From positions 1 through 19,210 of the forward strand of contig JAILZY010000065.1 in NCBI GenBank assembly GCA_023512255.1: a stretch of 19,210 bases of DNA, read 5' to 3'. Below are positions 12,971 through 19,210 of this stretch, one piece after another. This DNA is from a bacterium. Lineage in GTDB: Bacteria > SZUA-182 > DTGQ01. A model generated the notes under the pieces. That model worked only from the letters and a program-made list of their open reading frames with translations, made no database searches and had not been told where the DNA came from. Position numbers and translations under genes: made by a program. Within the stretch, counting starts at the first letter, position 1. The number at the start of each line of letters is the position of its first letter.

Positions 12971-14887
12971 ATGAGTTTAAAGAATTTAATGGGGCAGAAT
13001 TTCATTGAATACGCCTCTTACGTTATCAAGGATCGGGCCATACCGGAGATTAACGATGGGTTAAAACCGGTCCAGCGTCGTATCCTCCATTCTCTGTTTG
13101 AGATGGATGATGGAAAATTCAACAAGGTGGCTAATGTGGTTGGACACTGCATGAAGTACCACCCTCACGGTGATGCCTCAATCTACGATGCTCTGGTCAA
13201 CCTGGCTAATAAGGAGTATTTTATCGACAAGCAGGGTAACTTTGGCAATATCTATACCGGTGATGCTGCCTCGGCCGCCCGCTATATTGAGTGCCGACTG
13301 TCGGCTCTGGCCAAAGAGACCCTATTCAACAAAGACATTACCGAATATGTCGATTCCTACGATGGACGGAATCGAGAGCCGGTTTTTTTGCCCTGCAAGC
13401 TTCCCGTGCTCCTGCTGCTGGGAGCAGAAGGGATTGCCGTCGGCATGTCTACCAAGGTTCTCCCCCATAATTTCGTCGAGCTTCTGGAAGCCCAAATCAA
13501 GTTACTTAAAAATCAAGAGATAGAGCTATATCCTGATTTTCTCCAGGGCGGAATCATGGATGCCACTGAGTACAACCAGGGGAATGGAAGAGTTAGGGTC
13601 AGGGCAGTCATTGACATTCGCGGGCCCAAATCTCTGGTTATTCGGCAAATCCCCTATGGGACAACTACCGAATCCCTGATCAGCTCGATCGAAAGCGCAG
13701 CCAAGCGGGGCAAAATCAAGATTACCCAGGTCAATGACTTTACGGCTGAGGAGGTCGAAATTGAAGTCATTCCAGCTAAGGGGATCAGTGCCGAAGAGCT
13801 TTTGCCAGCCCTGTATGCCTTTACAGACTGTGAGGTCTCGATCTCGACTAACCTGATCGCTATCCAGGATAACAAGCCCAGGCTGCTGACGGTCAATGAG
13901 GTGCTGCGACACAACTGTCAGATGCTGTGCGATTATCTTGAGCAAGAGCTTCGGATCAGCCTGCAACGCCAGCAGGAGAAGTGGCATGAGAAGACCCTAA
14001 TCCAGATATTTATCGAAAACCGCATCTACAAGGATATAGAAGAGAAAAAAAGCTACGATGAAGTACAGCAGGCTGTTTTATGCGGGATGAGCCGCTTTCG
14101 GCATCTGCTGCGCCGTGAGATAACCTTGGAGGATGTTGAGCTTTTGCTCCAGATACAGATCAAGCGAATCTCCCGCTTTGACCTTGAAAAAAACCTCAAG
14201 GAAATCCAGGAAATCCAAAACAATATTCAGCAAATTCAAAAAGATCTTGCTGATCTGACCGGCTACACCATCCGCTACCTCAAAAAGCTTCTGAAAAAAT
14301 ACGGCCACCTCTATCCCAGAAGAACCAAGATTCAACCCTTTGGGAGCATTGATGCCAAAAAGGTCGCCTTGGCCAATGTCAAGGTCCGCTACGATGAAGA
14401 AAAGGGCTATTTGGGCACAGAGGTAAAGGAGGGCAAGATCATCACCCTCAGCGACTATGACCGTATTGTGTGCATTCAGCGCCGCGGCATCTATACGGTC
14501 AGCGCGATCCCTAAGAAAAAATTTATCGGTCAAGACCTTCTCTATGTGGATAAATTCGATAAGGATGTTTTGTTCAATCTCATCTATCAAGATCCTGATT
14601 CTGGTCTTTCCTACTGCAAGCGATTTCGGATTGAAAAATTTATCCTGGACAAGGAATACCGTCTCTTTAAGTCTGGAGGTAAGGTTCAGGCCTTTGCTAC
14701 GGGTGAGCAATTTCGGGTAAAGGTCAGATACCGGCCTAGGCCGCGGATGAAAGTAGCCTCTCAGATATTAGATTTTAGCAGCCAACCGGTCAAAGGAGTA
14801 GCCAGTGTGGGAAATCGGGTATCTAACAAAGAAATTGCTCAAGTTAGTCTAGTAGTTGAAAAGCTGGTCCAGGAGACAATAGTATAA
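12971..14887 (+). CDS. parC: DNA topoisomerase IV subunit A-type protein (ParC/GyrA family)
   Basis: This 638-residue breakage-reunion subunit cuts and rejoins DNA in complex with the B subunit. Catalytic Tyr is Y105 in AARYIECRL, with R36/R37 in KPVQRRILH and the DNA-gate motif YHPHGDASIYDAL (63-75). The winged-helix and tower regions continue to about 340, a coiled coil lies near 400-445, and about 460-638 is a shortened C-terminal domain. GyrA and E. coli ParC are longer (about 750-875), so the beta-pinwheel is reduced. I see no GyrA-box (QRRGG-type) motif, which argues against gyrase. The residue matching E. coli GyrA Ser83 is Ala69; D73 matches Asp87. The gene follows parE with a T-rich spacer and a weak Shine-Dalgarno. 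Confidence 0.9.
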   Translation: MSLKNLMGQNFIEYASYVIKDRAIPEINDGLKPVQRRILHSLFEMDDGKFNKVANVVGHCMKYHPHGDASIYDALVNLANKEYFIDKQGNFGNIYTGDAASAARYIECRLSALAKETLFNKDITEYVDSYDGRNREPVFLPCKLPVLLLLGAEGIAVGMSTKVLPHNFVELLEAQIKLLKNQEIELYPDFLQGGIMDATEYNQGNGRVRVRAVIDIRGPKSLVIRQIPYGTTTESLISSIESAAKRGKIKITQVNDFTAEEVEIEVIPAKGISAEELLPALYAFTDCEVSISTNLIAIQDNKPRLLTVNEVLRHNCQMLCDYLEQELRISLQRQQEKWHEKTLIQIFIENRIYKDIEEKKSYDEVQQAVLCGMSRFRHLLRREITLEDVELLLQIQIKRISRFDLEKNLKEIQEIQNNIQQIQKDLADLTGYTIRYLKKLLKKYGHLYPRRTKIQPFGSIDAKKVALANVKVRYDEEKGYLGTEVKEGKIITLSDYDRIVCIQRRGIYTVSAIPKKKFIGQDLLYVDKFDKDVLFNLIYQDPDSGLSYCKRFRIEKFILDKEYRLFKSGGKVQAFATGEQFRVKVRYRPRPRMKVASQILDFSSQPVKGVASVGNRVSNKEIAQVSLVVEKLVQETIV

Positions 14888-14994
14888 GAGTAAATAAGCT
14901 GGAATTACGAAAAAACTTATTGTAGTTTTAATTTTAAAGAATGAAACTAAGAGAGGGAATATAAAGAAACATTATTAAAAAAGAGGGAAAAAAC

Positions 14995-15423
14995 ATGGAC
15001 GACAAAGCAATCCTTAAAGAATATATGCTTAGAGAGATTGATATAGTCCAAGATATTATAAAAAGAATGGCTCATAATTCCTTTATGATAAAGGGCTGGA
15101 CTATAACTCTGGTCGTGGCTACTCTCCTGTTGAAAGGCGCAAAGATTCAAGTTCTAATCGCTTTTATTCCGTTGCTAGTCTTCTGGTTTCTAGACGCGTA
15201 CTTTTTATGGCAAGAGAGGATGTATAGAAAACTCTATGATTGGATTATCAATAACAGATTAAAGACTGACAAGGATTTATTTAATATGAATGCTTACCGA
15301 TTTAAAGATGAGGTTCAGCCAATATTAAAGACTATGTTTTCAATAACCTTAGGATGGTTCTATGGTTCAATAGCAATTTTGACGATAGCTTACGCGGCTA
15401 TTCTGTTTTTAATTAACCAATAG
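14995..15423 (+). CDS. Small three-helix membrane protein of unknown function
   Basis: This 142-residue protein starts at ATG behind AAGAGGG (14981-14987). The N-terminal amphipathic segment EYMLREIDIVQDIIKRMAHN (9-28) leads to hydrophobic helices at about 31-48 and 51-71, joined by a tight turn. A charged helix follows (QERMYRKLYDWIINNR, 73-88), then a third membrane helix (about 115-140). FMIKGWTITLV and FWFLDAYFLWQERMYRKLY look like a widespread uncharacterised accessory family I cannot name. The layout of paired membrane helices plus a helical cytosolic part is loosely like SLATT-type effectors, which is only an analogy. Its AT content is clearly higher than its neighbours (about 35% GC over the first 300 nt), suggesting acquisition by transfer. 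It stands alone between parC and the TPR operon. Confidence 0.75.
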   Translation: MDDKAILKEYMLREIDIVQDIIKRMAHNSFMIKGWTITLVVATLLLKGAKIQVLIAFIPLLVFWFLDAYFLWQERMYRKLYDWIINNRLKTDKDLFNMNAYRFKDEVQPILKTMFSITLGWFYGSIAILTIAYAAILFLINQ

Positions 15424-15499
15424 AGCTTGTTTGAAAAATCATGCTGTAGAATAAATAGCCACCATTTTCTGCCCCGCTCCTTTTTTCAGACAGGCTCCA
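15421..15499. repeat. Long fold-back element overlapping the membrane-protein stop
   Basis: The left arm TAGAGCTTGTTTGAAAAA (15421-15438) pairs with TTTTTTCAGACAGGCTCCA (15481-15499). About 17 base pairs form if two G-U pairs are allowed, around a loop of about 42 nt. The left arm contains the stop codon of the gene at 14995. It could act as a bidirectional terminator or be a tiny inverted-repeat insertion that supplies the stop. Confidence 0.5.
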
Positions 15500-15663
15500 T
15501 ACAAGATAAGATCAAGGCTTCAGAAAGGTTTTAATTTGTCAAACAGATCTTCCCCATCTTTGATGGAAGAGTCTCCAATACTCTCTTTGCCTCTTTTTTG
15601 ATGATCGAAGGGGATGTGGGGAAGTATCTGATTGGTCAAGAATTAAAAGGAGGGCGATAAGCA

Positions 15664-17055
15664 TTGGGACTACTTAAAATTTTTTCCAGTAAAAAACCAC
15701 AAGAGTATGAGCAAAAAGGTGATGAGCTTTTGGCCGCCAAAGAGTATGGAGCAGCCAAGATAGAATACGAGGCGGCTTTAGACAGGGTGGAGAAAGTGTG
15801 CCCGAATGATGAGCATCTTAAAGAGAGGATCAGACAAAAGCTGATCCAGGCCAAGGACAGCCTGGCCCGGCTGCATCAGCAGGCCGGACAGGAGCTGATT
15901 GAGGCCGAAGCCTTTGAGCAGGCTGAAGAAAGACTTCGCCTGGCGCTGGAGCTGGCTGAAGATCCGGAGCTTGTGGTTGAGATCGAAGAGCAGCTTCGTA
16001 AAATCGAAGACCAGATGACAGAAGAGGGCGATGATTTCCCCAATTTTGACCTAAGGAGGGCAGAAGATGCTGAAGATGATCCCGACTACCAGGAGCGAGT
16101 GGATGAGTATTTCACCATTTTATGCAGCTCATTGCCTGAGCAGCTCGCTGAAGCCTATCAAAGCTATGGGGATAACTTCAAAATCGGCTATGTGGCCTTA
16201 AATCATGGGGACTTTGACCTTGCTCTGGATAAACTCAAGCAGGCTATGGAAGAGATCCCTTCTCCCAGTTTTATCCCTCTGGAGCTGGCCAAGGTCTATC
16301 TTAACCTAAACCAATATCAGGCTGCGATTCCCTTGCTGGAAGCTCTTCTAAAAGCCCATCCTGATCTTTTGTCAGGGTATCAGCTTCTGTGTGAAGCCTA
16401 CTGGGCAGTGGAAAATTTCGATCAGGCACAAAAAACTCTCTCATCCCTGCCTAAGGAATTAGCCGATTCATTGCCTGCCCAACTGCTGCGCGGGGAAACA
16501 CTCTTTCGAGCCAAACAGTATCAGGAGGCAGAATCTTTCTACATCAGCTGCATGGAGTCTTTTGGCTGGGATGAAAACCTTGCCCGCGGCTTAGCCATAA
16601 CCTACGAAGCGCTTGGGGAAAAGGAAAAAGCCCTCAATCTGTACGGCGAAATAATGGACGAGTGCCGAGGCTGCGGCTTTAGGATCGACCCATTCATCAA
16701 GCAAAGGTATGCGGAGCTGTGGTTTGAGTCCGGGCGAGAATGCTCAACCAGAATATTAGAATTGTTCCTGTCCCTAGTTCATGAAGACCCAAGCAACAGA
16801 GCTCATTACTATAAGAGAATCAGCCAAATTTACGCCGCCCAAGGGGATGAGAGACAAGCGCGGCGCTATCAGTTATTTGCCAAAAAGCTTGAAGGAGATG
16901 AGCAGCAAGAGCCAGCAGAGCCAGAGGAAGCTGAGCAAAAGCCAGCAGGGCCCGAGGAGGCTGAGAGTAAGACAGCACATCAGGAGCAGGATTCGGCCTC
17001 TGGCTACACAATTTCCAGCAGTATCCCTGCGGTTGATGGTGAGGGGGGAGAATAA
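15664..17055 (+). CDS. Tetratricopeptide repeat (TPR) protein
   Basis: This 463-residue helical-repeat protein has no signal peptide or membrane segment, so it is probably cytosolic. The start is TTG at 15664, behind a strong AAGGAGGG (15647-15654). TPR-like helical pairs are visible near 13-46 (QKGDELLAAKEYGAAKIEYE), 70-100, 173-197 (NHGDFDLALDKLKQA), 205-236, 240-265, 273-300, 308-335 and 383-408. An acidic break (about 117-145) separates the first repeats from the rest. The C-terminal tail (about 411-463) is disordered, Glu/Pro/Ala-rich, with PEEAEQKPAG / PEEAESKTA as a near repeat. TPR proteins act as protein-binding scaffolds; the partner is unknown. The next gene begins 1 nt after the stop, so the two are surely co-transcribed. 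Confidence 0.87.
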   Translation: MGLLKIFSSKKPQEYEQKGDELLAAKEYGAAKIEYEAALDRVEKVCPNDEHLKERIRQKLIQAKDSLARLHQQAGQELIEAEAFEQAEERLRLALELAEDPELVVEIEEQLRKIEDQMTEEGDDFPNFDLRRAEDAEDDPDYQERVDEYFTILCSSLPEQLAEAYQSYGDNFKIGYVALNHGDFDLALDKLKQAMEEIPSPSFIPLELAKVYLNLNQYQAAIPLLEALLKAHPDLLSGYQLLCEAYWAVENFDQAQKTLSSLPKELADSLPAQLLRGETLFRAKQYQEAESFYISCMESFGWDENLARGLAITYEALGEKEKALNLYGEIMDECRGCGFRIDPFIKQRYAELWFESGRECSTRILELFLSLVHEDPSNRAHYYKRISQIYAAQGDERQARRYQLFAKKLEGDEQQEPAEPEEAEQKPAGPEEAESKTAHQEQDSASGYTISSSIPAVDGEGGE

Positions 17056-17056
17056 A

Positions 17057-17887
17057 TTGGGAAAACTCAAGCCTCTTCATGATCCCACCAAGGAGGGTGT
17101 ACTTAAGATAGTTGGCCTAATGTCTGGCACAGGCTCCAATCTTAGAAAAATCATCGAGTGGGCAGAGCTGCTCAAGAGAGAGCGGGGACAGCCTGTCTAT
17201 CAGGTAGTAGCCATCTTCAGTGATAGCTCAGATAGCATGGCCAGCCAAATCGGGAAAGAGTTTGATCTCCCCGTCATTATCCGAGATGTAAGGGGATTTT
17301 ATGCCCATCGGGCTAAACCCCGCAGCGATTTAAAGCTAAGGGAAGAATTCGACCAGGAGACAGTTAAGGCACTCTCACCCTTCAAAGCCAAGGTAGCTGC
17401 CTATGCCGGATATATGAGCATCGCCACCTGGCCACTGATCGAAGCCTACCTTGGAGTTAATGTCCACCCTGCTGACCTATCAATCGAGAATATCGATGGA
17501 AGACGAAAATTTATCGGCAGCCAGGCAGTGAGAGATGCTATCCTGGCTGGCGAGCCGTACTTGCGCTCGACCACTCACCTGGTCGAGCCAGTGGTTGACG
17601 CGGGCCGGATTCTCATGATCTCACCTCCCCTGCCAGTCATCCTACAAGAGCCCTTTGATCCTAAAAATCAGAATCAGGTTCGAACAATAGCCAATAATCA
17701 CCAAGAGCGCCTAAAAAAGGCCGCTGACTGGATTATCTTCCCCAAAACCTTGCAGTATATTGCTGAGGGAAGATATGCCCAGGATGAAAAAGGGCATCTT
17801 TTCTTTGACGGAAAGCCAATTCCTCAAGGCTTAAGGCTTGAGATAGAGGAACAAGGTGAAAGATCACCAAGCGTGAAATGTCATTAA
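17057..17887 (+). CDS. PurN-like formyltransferase family protein
   Basis: This 276-residue protein is of the formyltransferase (PF00551) fold. The PurN-like triad is present: N135 and H137 in VNVHPADLS, and D181 in VVDAGRIL. An N-terminal SGTGSNLR (23-30) matches PurN's SGNGSNL phosphate loop. PurN transfers formyl from 10-formyltetrahydrofolate to GAR in purine synthesis, but this protein is longer than usual PurN (about 190-215) and HPADLS replaces HPSLLP. It may have a related substrate. I chose TTG 17057 because AGGGGGGAG (17042-17050) sits 6 nt upstream and the TPR stop is 1 nt before. The frame stays open further back to 16781, but that lies inside the TPR gene. No purine genes adjoin. 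A strong hairpin follows. Confidence 0.85.
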   Translation: MGKLKPLHDPTKEGVLKIVGLMSGTGSNLRKIIEWAELLKRERGQPVYQVVAIFSDSSDSMASQIGKEFDLPVIIRDVRGFYAHRAKPRSDLKLREEFDQETVKALSPFKAKVAAYAGYMSIATWPLIEAYLGVNVHPADLSIENIDGRRKFIGSQAVRDAILAGEPYLRSTTHLVEPVVDAGRILMISPPLPVILQEPFDPKNQNQVRTIANNHQERLKKAADWIIFPKTLQYIAEGRYAQDEKGHLFFDGKPIPQGLRLEIEEQGERSPSVKCH

Positions 17888-17914
17888 GTTTGAGGGAAAA
17901 ACCTTCAAGTTTGA

Positions 17915-17946
17915 GGGGAAAACCCTTTTGAAAAAGGGTTTTCCCC
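17915..17946. terminator. Strong hairpin after the formyltransferase gene
   Basis: GGGGAAAACCCTTTT (17915-17929) pairs perfectly with AAAAGGGTTTTCCCC (17932-17946). It begins 28 nt after the stop at 17887. There is no long U run after it, so it may stop transcription, stabilise the mRNA end, or be a dispersed palindrome. The words AAGTTTGAGGG just before it are also doubled (17887 and 17907). Confidence 0.55.
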
Positions 17947-18077
17947 TTAAAAACCCCTTTCCTAAAACTTTAACCCTAAAAAAGTATGAATAAAAAGGAT
18001 AAGAAATAGTAACTAATCATTTTCTTATCCGTCTTTAGTAACAAACCAAACCATTCGCTACTACAGCTTTTTTCTTT

Positions 18078-18113
18078 ATCCAAAATGCATCTTTTATCCA
18101 AAATGCATTTTTT
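18078..18113. repeat. Near-perfect 18-bp tandem duplication
   Basis: ATCCAAAATGCATCTTTT (18078-18095) is followed by ATCCAAAATGCATTTTTT (18096-18113), 17 of 18 identical. It is non-coding. Confidence 0.8.
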
Positions 18114-18265
18114 CATTTCTCCTTTGTTATTTGGTTTGATAATCAATTAGGAGATATGTTAATATATAATAACTTATTCTGACATATAATCTTTGAATTA
18201 TACGGGAGTGATGAATTACCAAAAAGGTTCTTTATCCCCCCAAATATACAAGGAGGTGGTTGTGG

Positions 18266-18293
18266 GGCGTTATTAAAATGGCGTTATTAAAAT
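18266..18293. repeat. Perfect 14-bp tandem duplication
   Basis: GGCGTTATTAAAAT occurs at 18266-18279 and 18280-18293. It lies just after an AAGGAGG (18250-18256) and creates an ATG at 18278. Confidence 0.8.
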
Positions 18294-18349
18294 TAGATTT
18301 AGCCGTTTTTGAATGTTTTCTTAGGTTCAAGGAAGGAGAACAACAATGA
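18278..18349 (+). CDS. Possible leader peptide before the Gly-rich gene
   Basis: ATG 18278 opens a 23-residue frame (MALLKLDLAVFECFLRFKEG and three more residues) whose TGA (18347-18349) overlaps the ATG of the next gene as ATGA. The frame is also open from a TTG at 18260, only 3 nt after AAGGAGG. Neither start is well spaced from that Shine-Dalgarno. The stop-start overlap is the main support, and it could be chance. Confidence 0.2.
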   Translation: MALLKLDLAVFECFLRFKEGEQQ

Positions 18350-19131
18350 GTACAAAGTATTGGAAACTAATTTTAGCTGCAGTCGCGGTCGCAAGTTTTA
18401 CCCTAGCCTCCTTATCATGGGCACAACTCAGAGAAGCACAAGGGACAATGTCAACAACATCAAGTACCGGAACAATGCAAGAAGACCCCAACCGAAGTGC
18501 CCAGTGGTATATCAGCCAAACCGTTACCACGCCATTTGGAACCTCCTATAAGTATGGCGCTGGCCCGGATTGGGGTATCGGACCTACCTTCATGAGCAGT
18601 GGCTACTACAGCCCCATCTTCGGAAGTGCAAATACCACCCAAGGAGGAATGACCTATGCTGGCGGCCTGCCATTATATTCTGGCCCCGGAACCCCCTATG
18701 GGAATATGTCCTATGGTCCCTTCGCCGGACTTATGGCCAGCACGGCCTATGGTGGTGCTACTGGCCTTGGCTATGGATTAGGCGGCTACGGCGGCTATGG
18801 TCTTGGCGTATACGGCGGCCTTGGTCTCGGCGGCTACGGCGGCCTTGCTTATCCATCCTACTCAAGCTTCGGGAGCTTCGGTGGTTTCGGTTTCCCGGTC
18901 AGCTATGGTGTTAGTTATGGTGGCCTTGGTTTGGCCGGCTTGGGCGGTTTAGGTGGCTTGGGTGGCTTTTATCCAGGTTATAATTATGCAGCCGGCTACG
19001 GTGGAGGTCTTAGCTCTGGCTATGGCTACGGATACCAGCAACCAACCTATCCATCAAGTGGCGTTGGCGGATATTATCCTCAGCAGTACGGCACTATTGG
19101 CGGATATCAATATCCCAATTACATTTATTAA
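18346..19131 (+). CDS. Exported Gly/Tyr-rich protein of unknown function
   Basis: This 261-residue protein starts at ATG behind AAGGAAGGAG (18330-18339). MSTKYWK, then a hydrophobic core (8-22) and SLSWA/QL give a clear Sec signal peptide with cleavage after A26. The mature N-terminal third (about 27-120) is mixed: QEDPNRSAQWYISQTVTTPF, then many Gly, Tyr and Pro. Residues about 120-261 are a low-complexity Gly/Tyr/Leu tract with GGYGGYGLG, YGGLGLGGYGG, GLGGLGGLGG and GYGYGYQQP, ending in YPNYIY. No catalytic motif or membrane anchor was seen. Such Gly/Tyr-rich exported chains often serve as structural, adhesive or coat proteins, an analogy only. It resembles the 2823 gene product in style, not in alignable sequence. 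Confidence 0.8.
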   Translation: MSTKYWKLILAAVAVASFTLASLSWAQLREAQGTMSTTSSTGTMQEDPNRSAQWYISQTVTTPFGTSYKYGAGPDWGIGPTFMSSGYYSPIFGSANTTQGGMTYAGGLPLYSGPGTPYGNMSYGPFAGLMASTAYGGATGLGYGLGGYGGYGLGVYGGLGLGGYGGLAYPSYSSFGSFGGFGFPVSYGVSYGGLGLAGLGGLGGLGGFYPGYNYAAGYGGGLSSGYGYGYQQPTYPSSGVGGYYPQQYGTIGGYQYPNYIY

Positions 19132-19171
19132 TATCTATACTTTTGCACTTTTGGTATGGAGCATTTTGGAT

Positions 19172-19210
19172 ATGGGTAAAAAAATTGAATGGCACACCCT
19201 GTTAAGGGAA
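19172..19210 (+). CDS. Possible start of a further gene, cut by the window edge
   Basis: ATG at 19172 opens a frame (MGKKIEWHTLLR) that runs off the end. A GGAG about 10 nt upstream could serve as its ribosome site. Only 13 codons are visible, so no product can be named. Confidence 0.25.
   Translation, partial: MGKKIEWHTLLRE

Larger units (their letters stand above)
17888..18345. other. Intergenic region with hairpin and small duplications
   Basis: This 458-bp gap holds a strong hairpin (17915-17946), an 18-bp tandem duplication (18078-18113), AT-rich stretches with TATAAT-like words near 18165-18205, a Shine-Dalgarno-like AAGGAGG (18250-18256), a perfect 14-bp tandem pair (18266-18293) and the ribosome site of the Gly-rich gene. 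The only frame I can point to is a possible short leader peptide (18278-18349). Confidence 0.6.

Noticed and set aside
16781-17056. Upstream extension of the formyltransferase frame from 16781
   Set aside because: It lies inside the TPR gene in another frame. The strong Shine-Dalgarno and TTG at 17057 fit the family N-terminus.
18010-18075. CAAACCATTCG word resembling a c-di-GMP-I riboswitch core
   Set aside because: The remaining conserved blocks (GCACAGGG, GGGACGCAAAGC) are missing.

Overview
The window is a stretch of bacterial chromosome of moderate GC with AT-rich intergenic gaps. It has protein genes on both strands and no rRNA, tRNA, CRISPR array or recognisable transposase. I cannot name the organism. 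A DUF4416 gene, a GspE/PilB ATPase with MshEN modules, Sec-type signal peptides and fold-back intergenic repeats suggest a Gram-negative-type, probably uncultured lineage near Desulfobacterota, Nitrospirota or a candidate phylum. The type IIA topoisomerase pair looks like the ParE/ParC form of Bacteroidota and Chlamydiota, so the lineage call stays open.

Layout, left to right. (1) 361-2418, + strand: a tight cluster of YjbQ, a membrane M48 (Ste24-like) peptidase starting at TTG, and a DUF4416 protein; the last two overlap by 8 nt. (2) 2823-4082, +: an exported Gly/Pro-rich protein. (3) 4520-5314, +: a metal-dependent amidohydrolase. (4) 10505 down to about 5547, - strand: a signalling/secretion operon. 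It encodes a receiver protein with a degenerate GGDEF domain, then a GspE/PilB-type ATPase split by a -1 frameshift into a 111-residue MshEN part and an 890-residue ATPase part, then possibly a small basic protein. (5) 11067-14887, +: parE-parC type topoisomerase genes. (6) 14995-15423, +: an AT-rich small membrane protein gene. (7) 15664-17887, +: a TPR protein and a PurN-like formyltransferase, both starting at TTG behind strong Shine-Dalgarno sequences. (8) 18346-19131, +: a second exported, Gly/Tyr-rich protein. A further gene may begin at 19172.

The most interesting locus is the minus-strand operon. Four MshEN-type (c-di-GMP-binding) repeats precede the ATPase, and the fourth, which matches the motif best, begins exactly where the frame changes. 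The change can be made at a canonical A AAA AAC slippery heptamer. The alternative is loss of one G from the adjacent G tract, as a mutation or a sequencing error. The ATPase also has an extension of roughly 370 residues with in-frame repeats and a separate C-terminal domain. Together with the degenerate GGDEF protein upstream, this suggests a c-di-GMP-responsive pilus or type II secretion motor.

The intergenic DNA carries several two-copy tandem microduplications, four of them with an 18-bp period in unrelated sequences. It also carries two copies of a roughly 100-125 bp fold-back element with related ends, and other palindromic elements.
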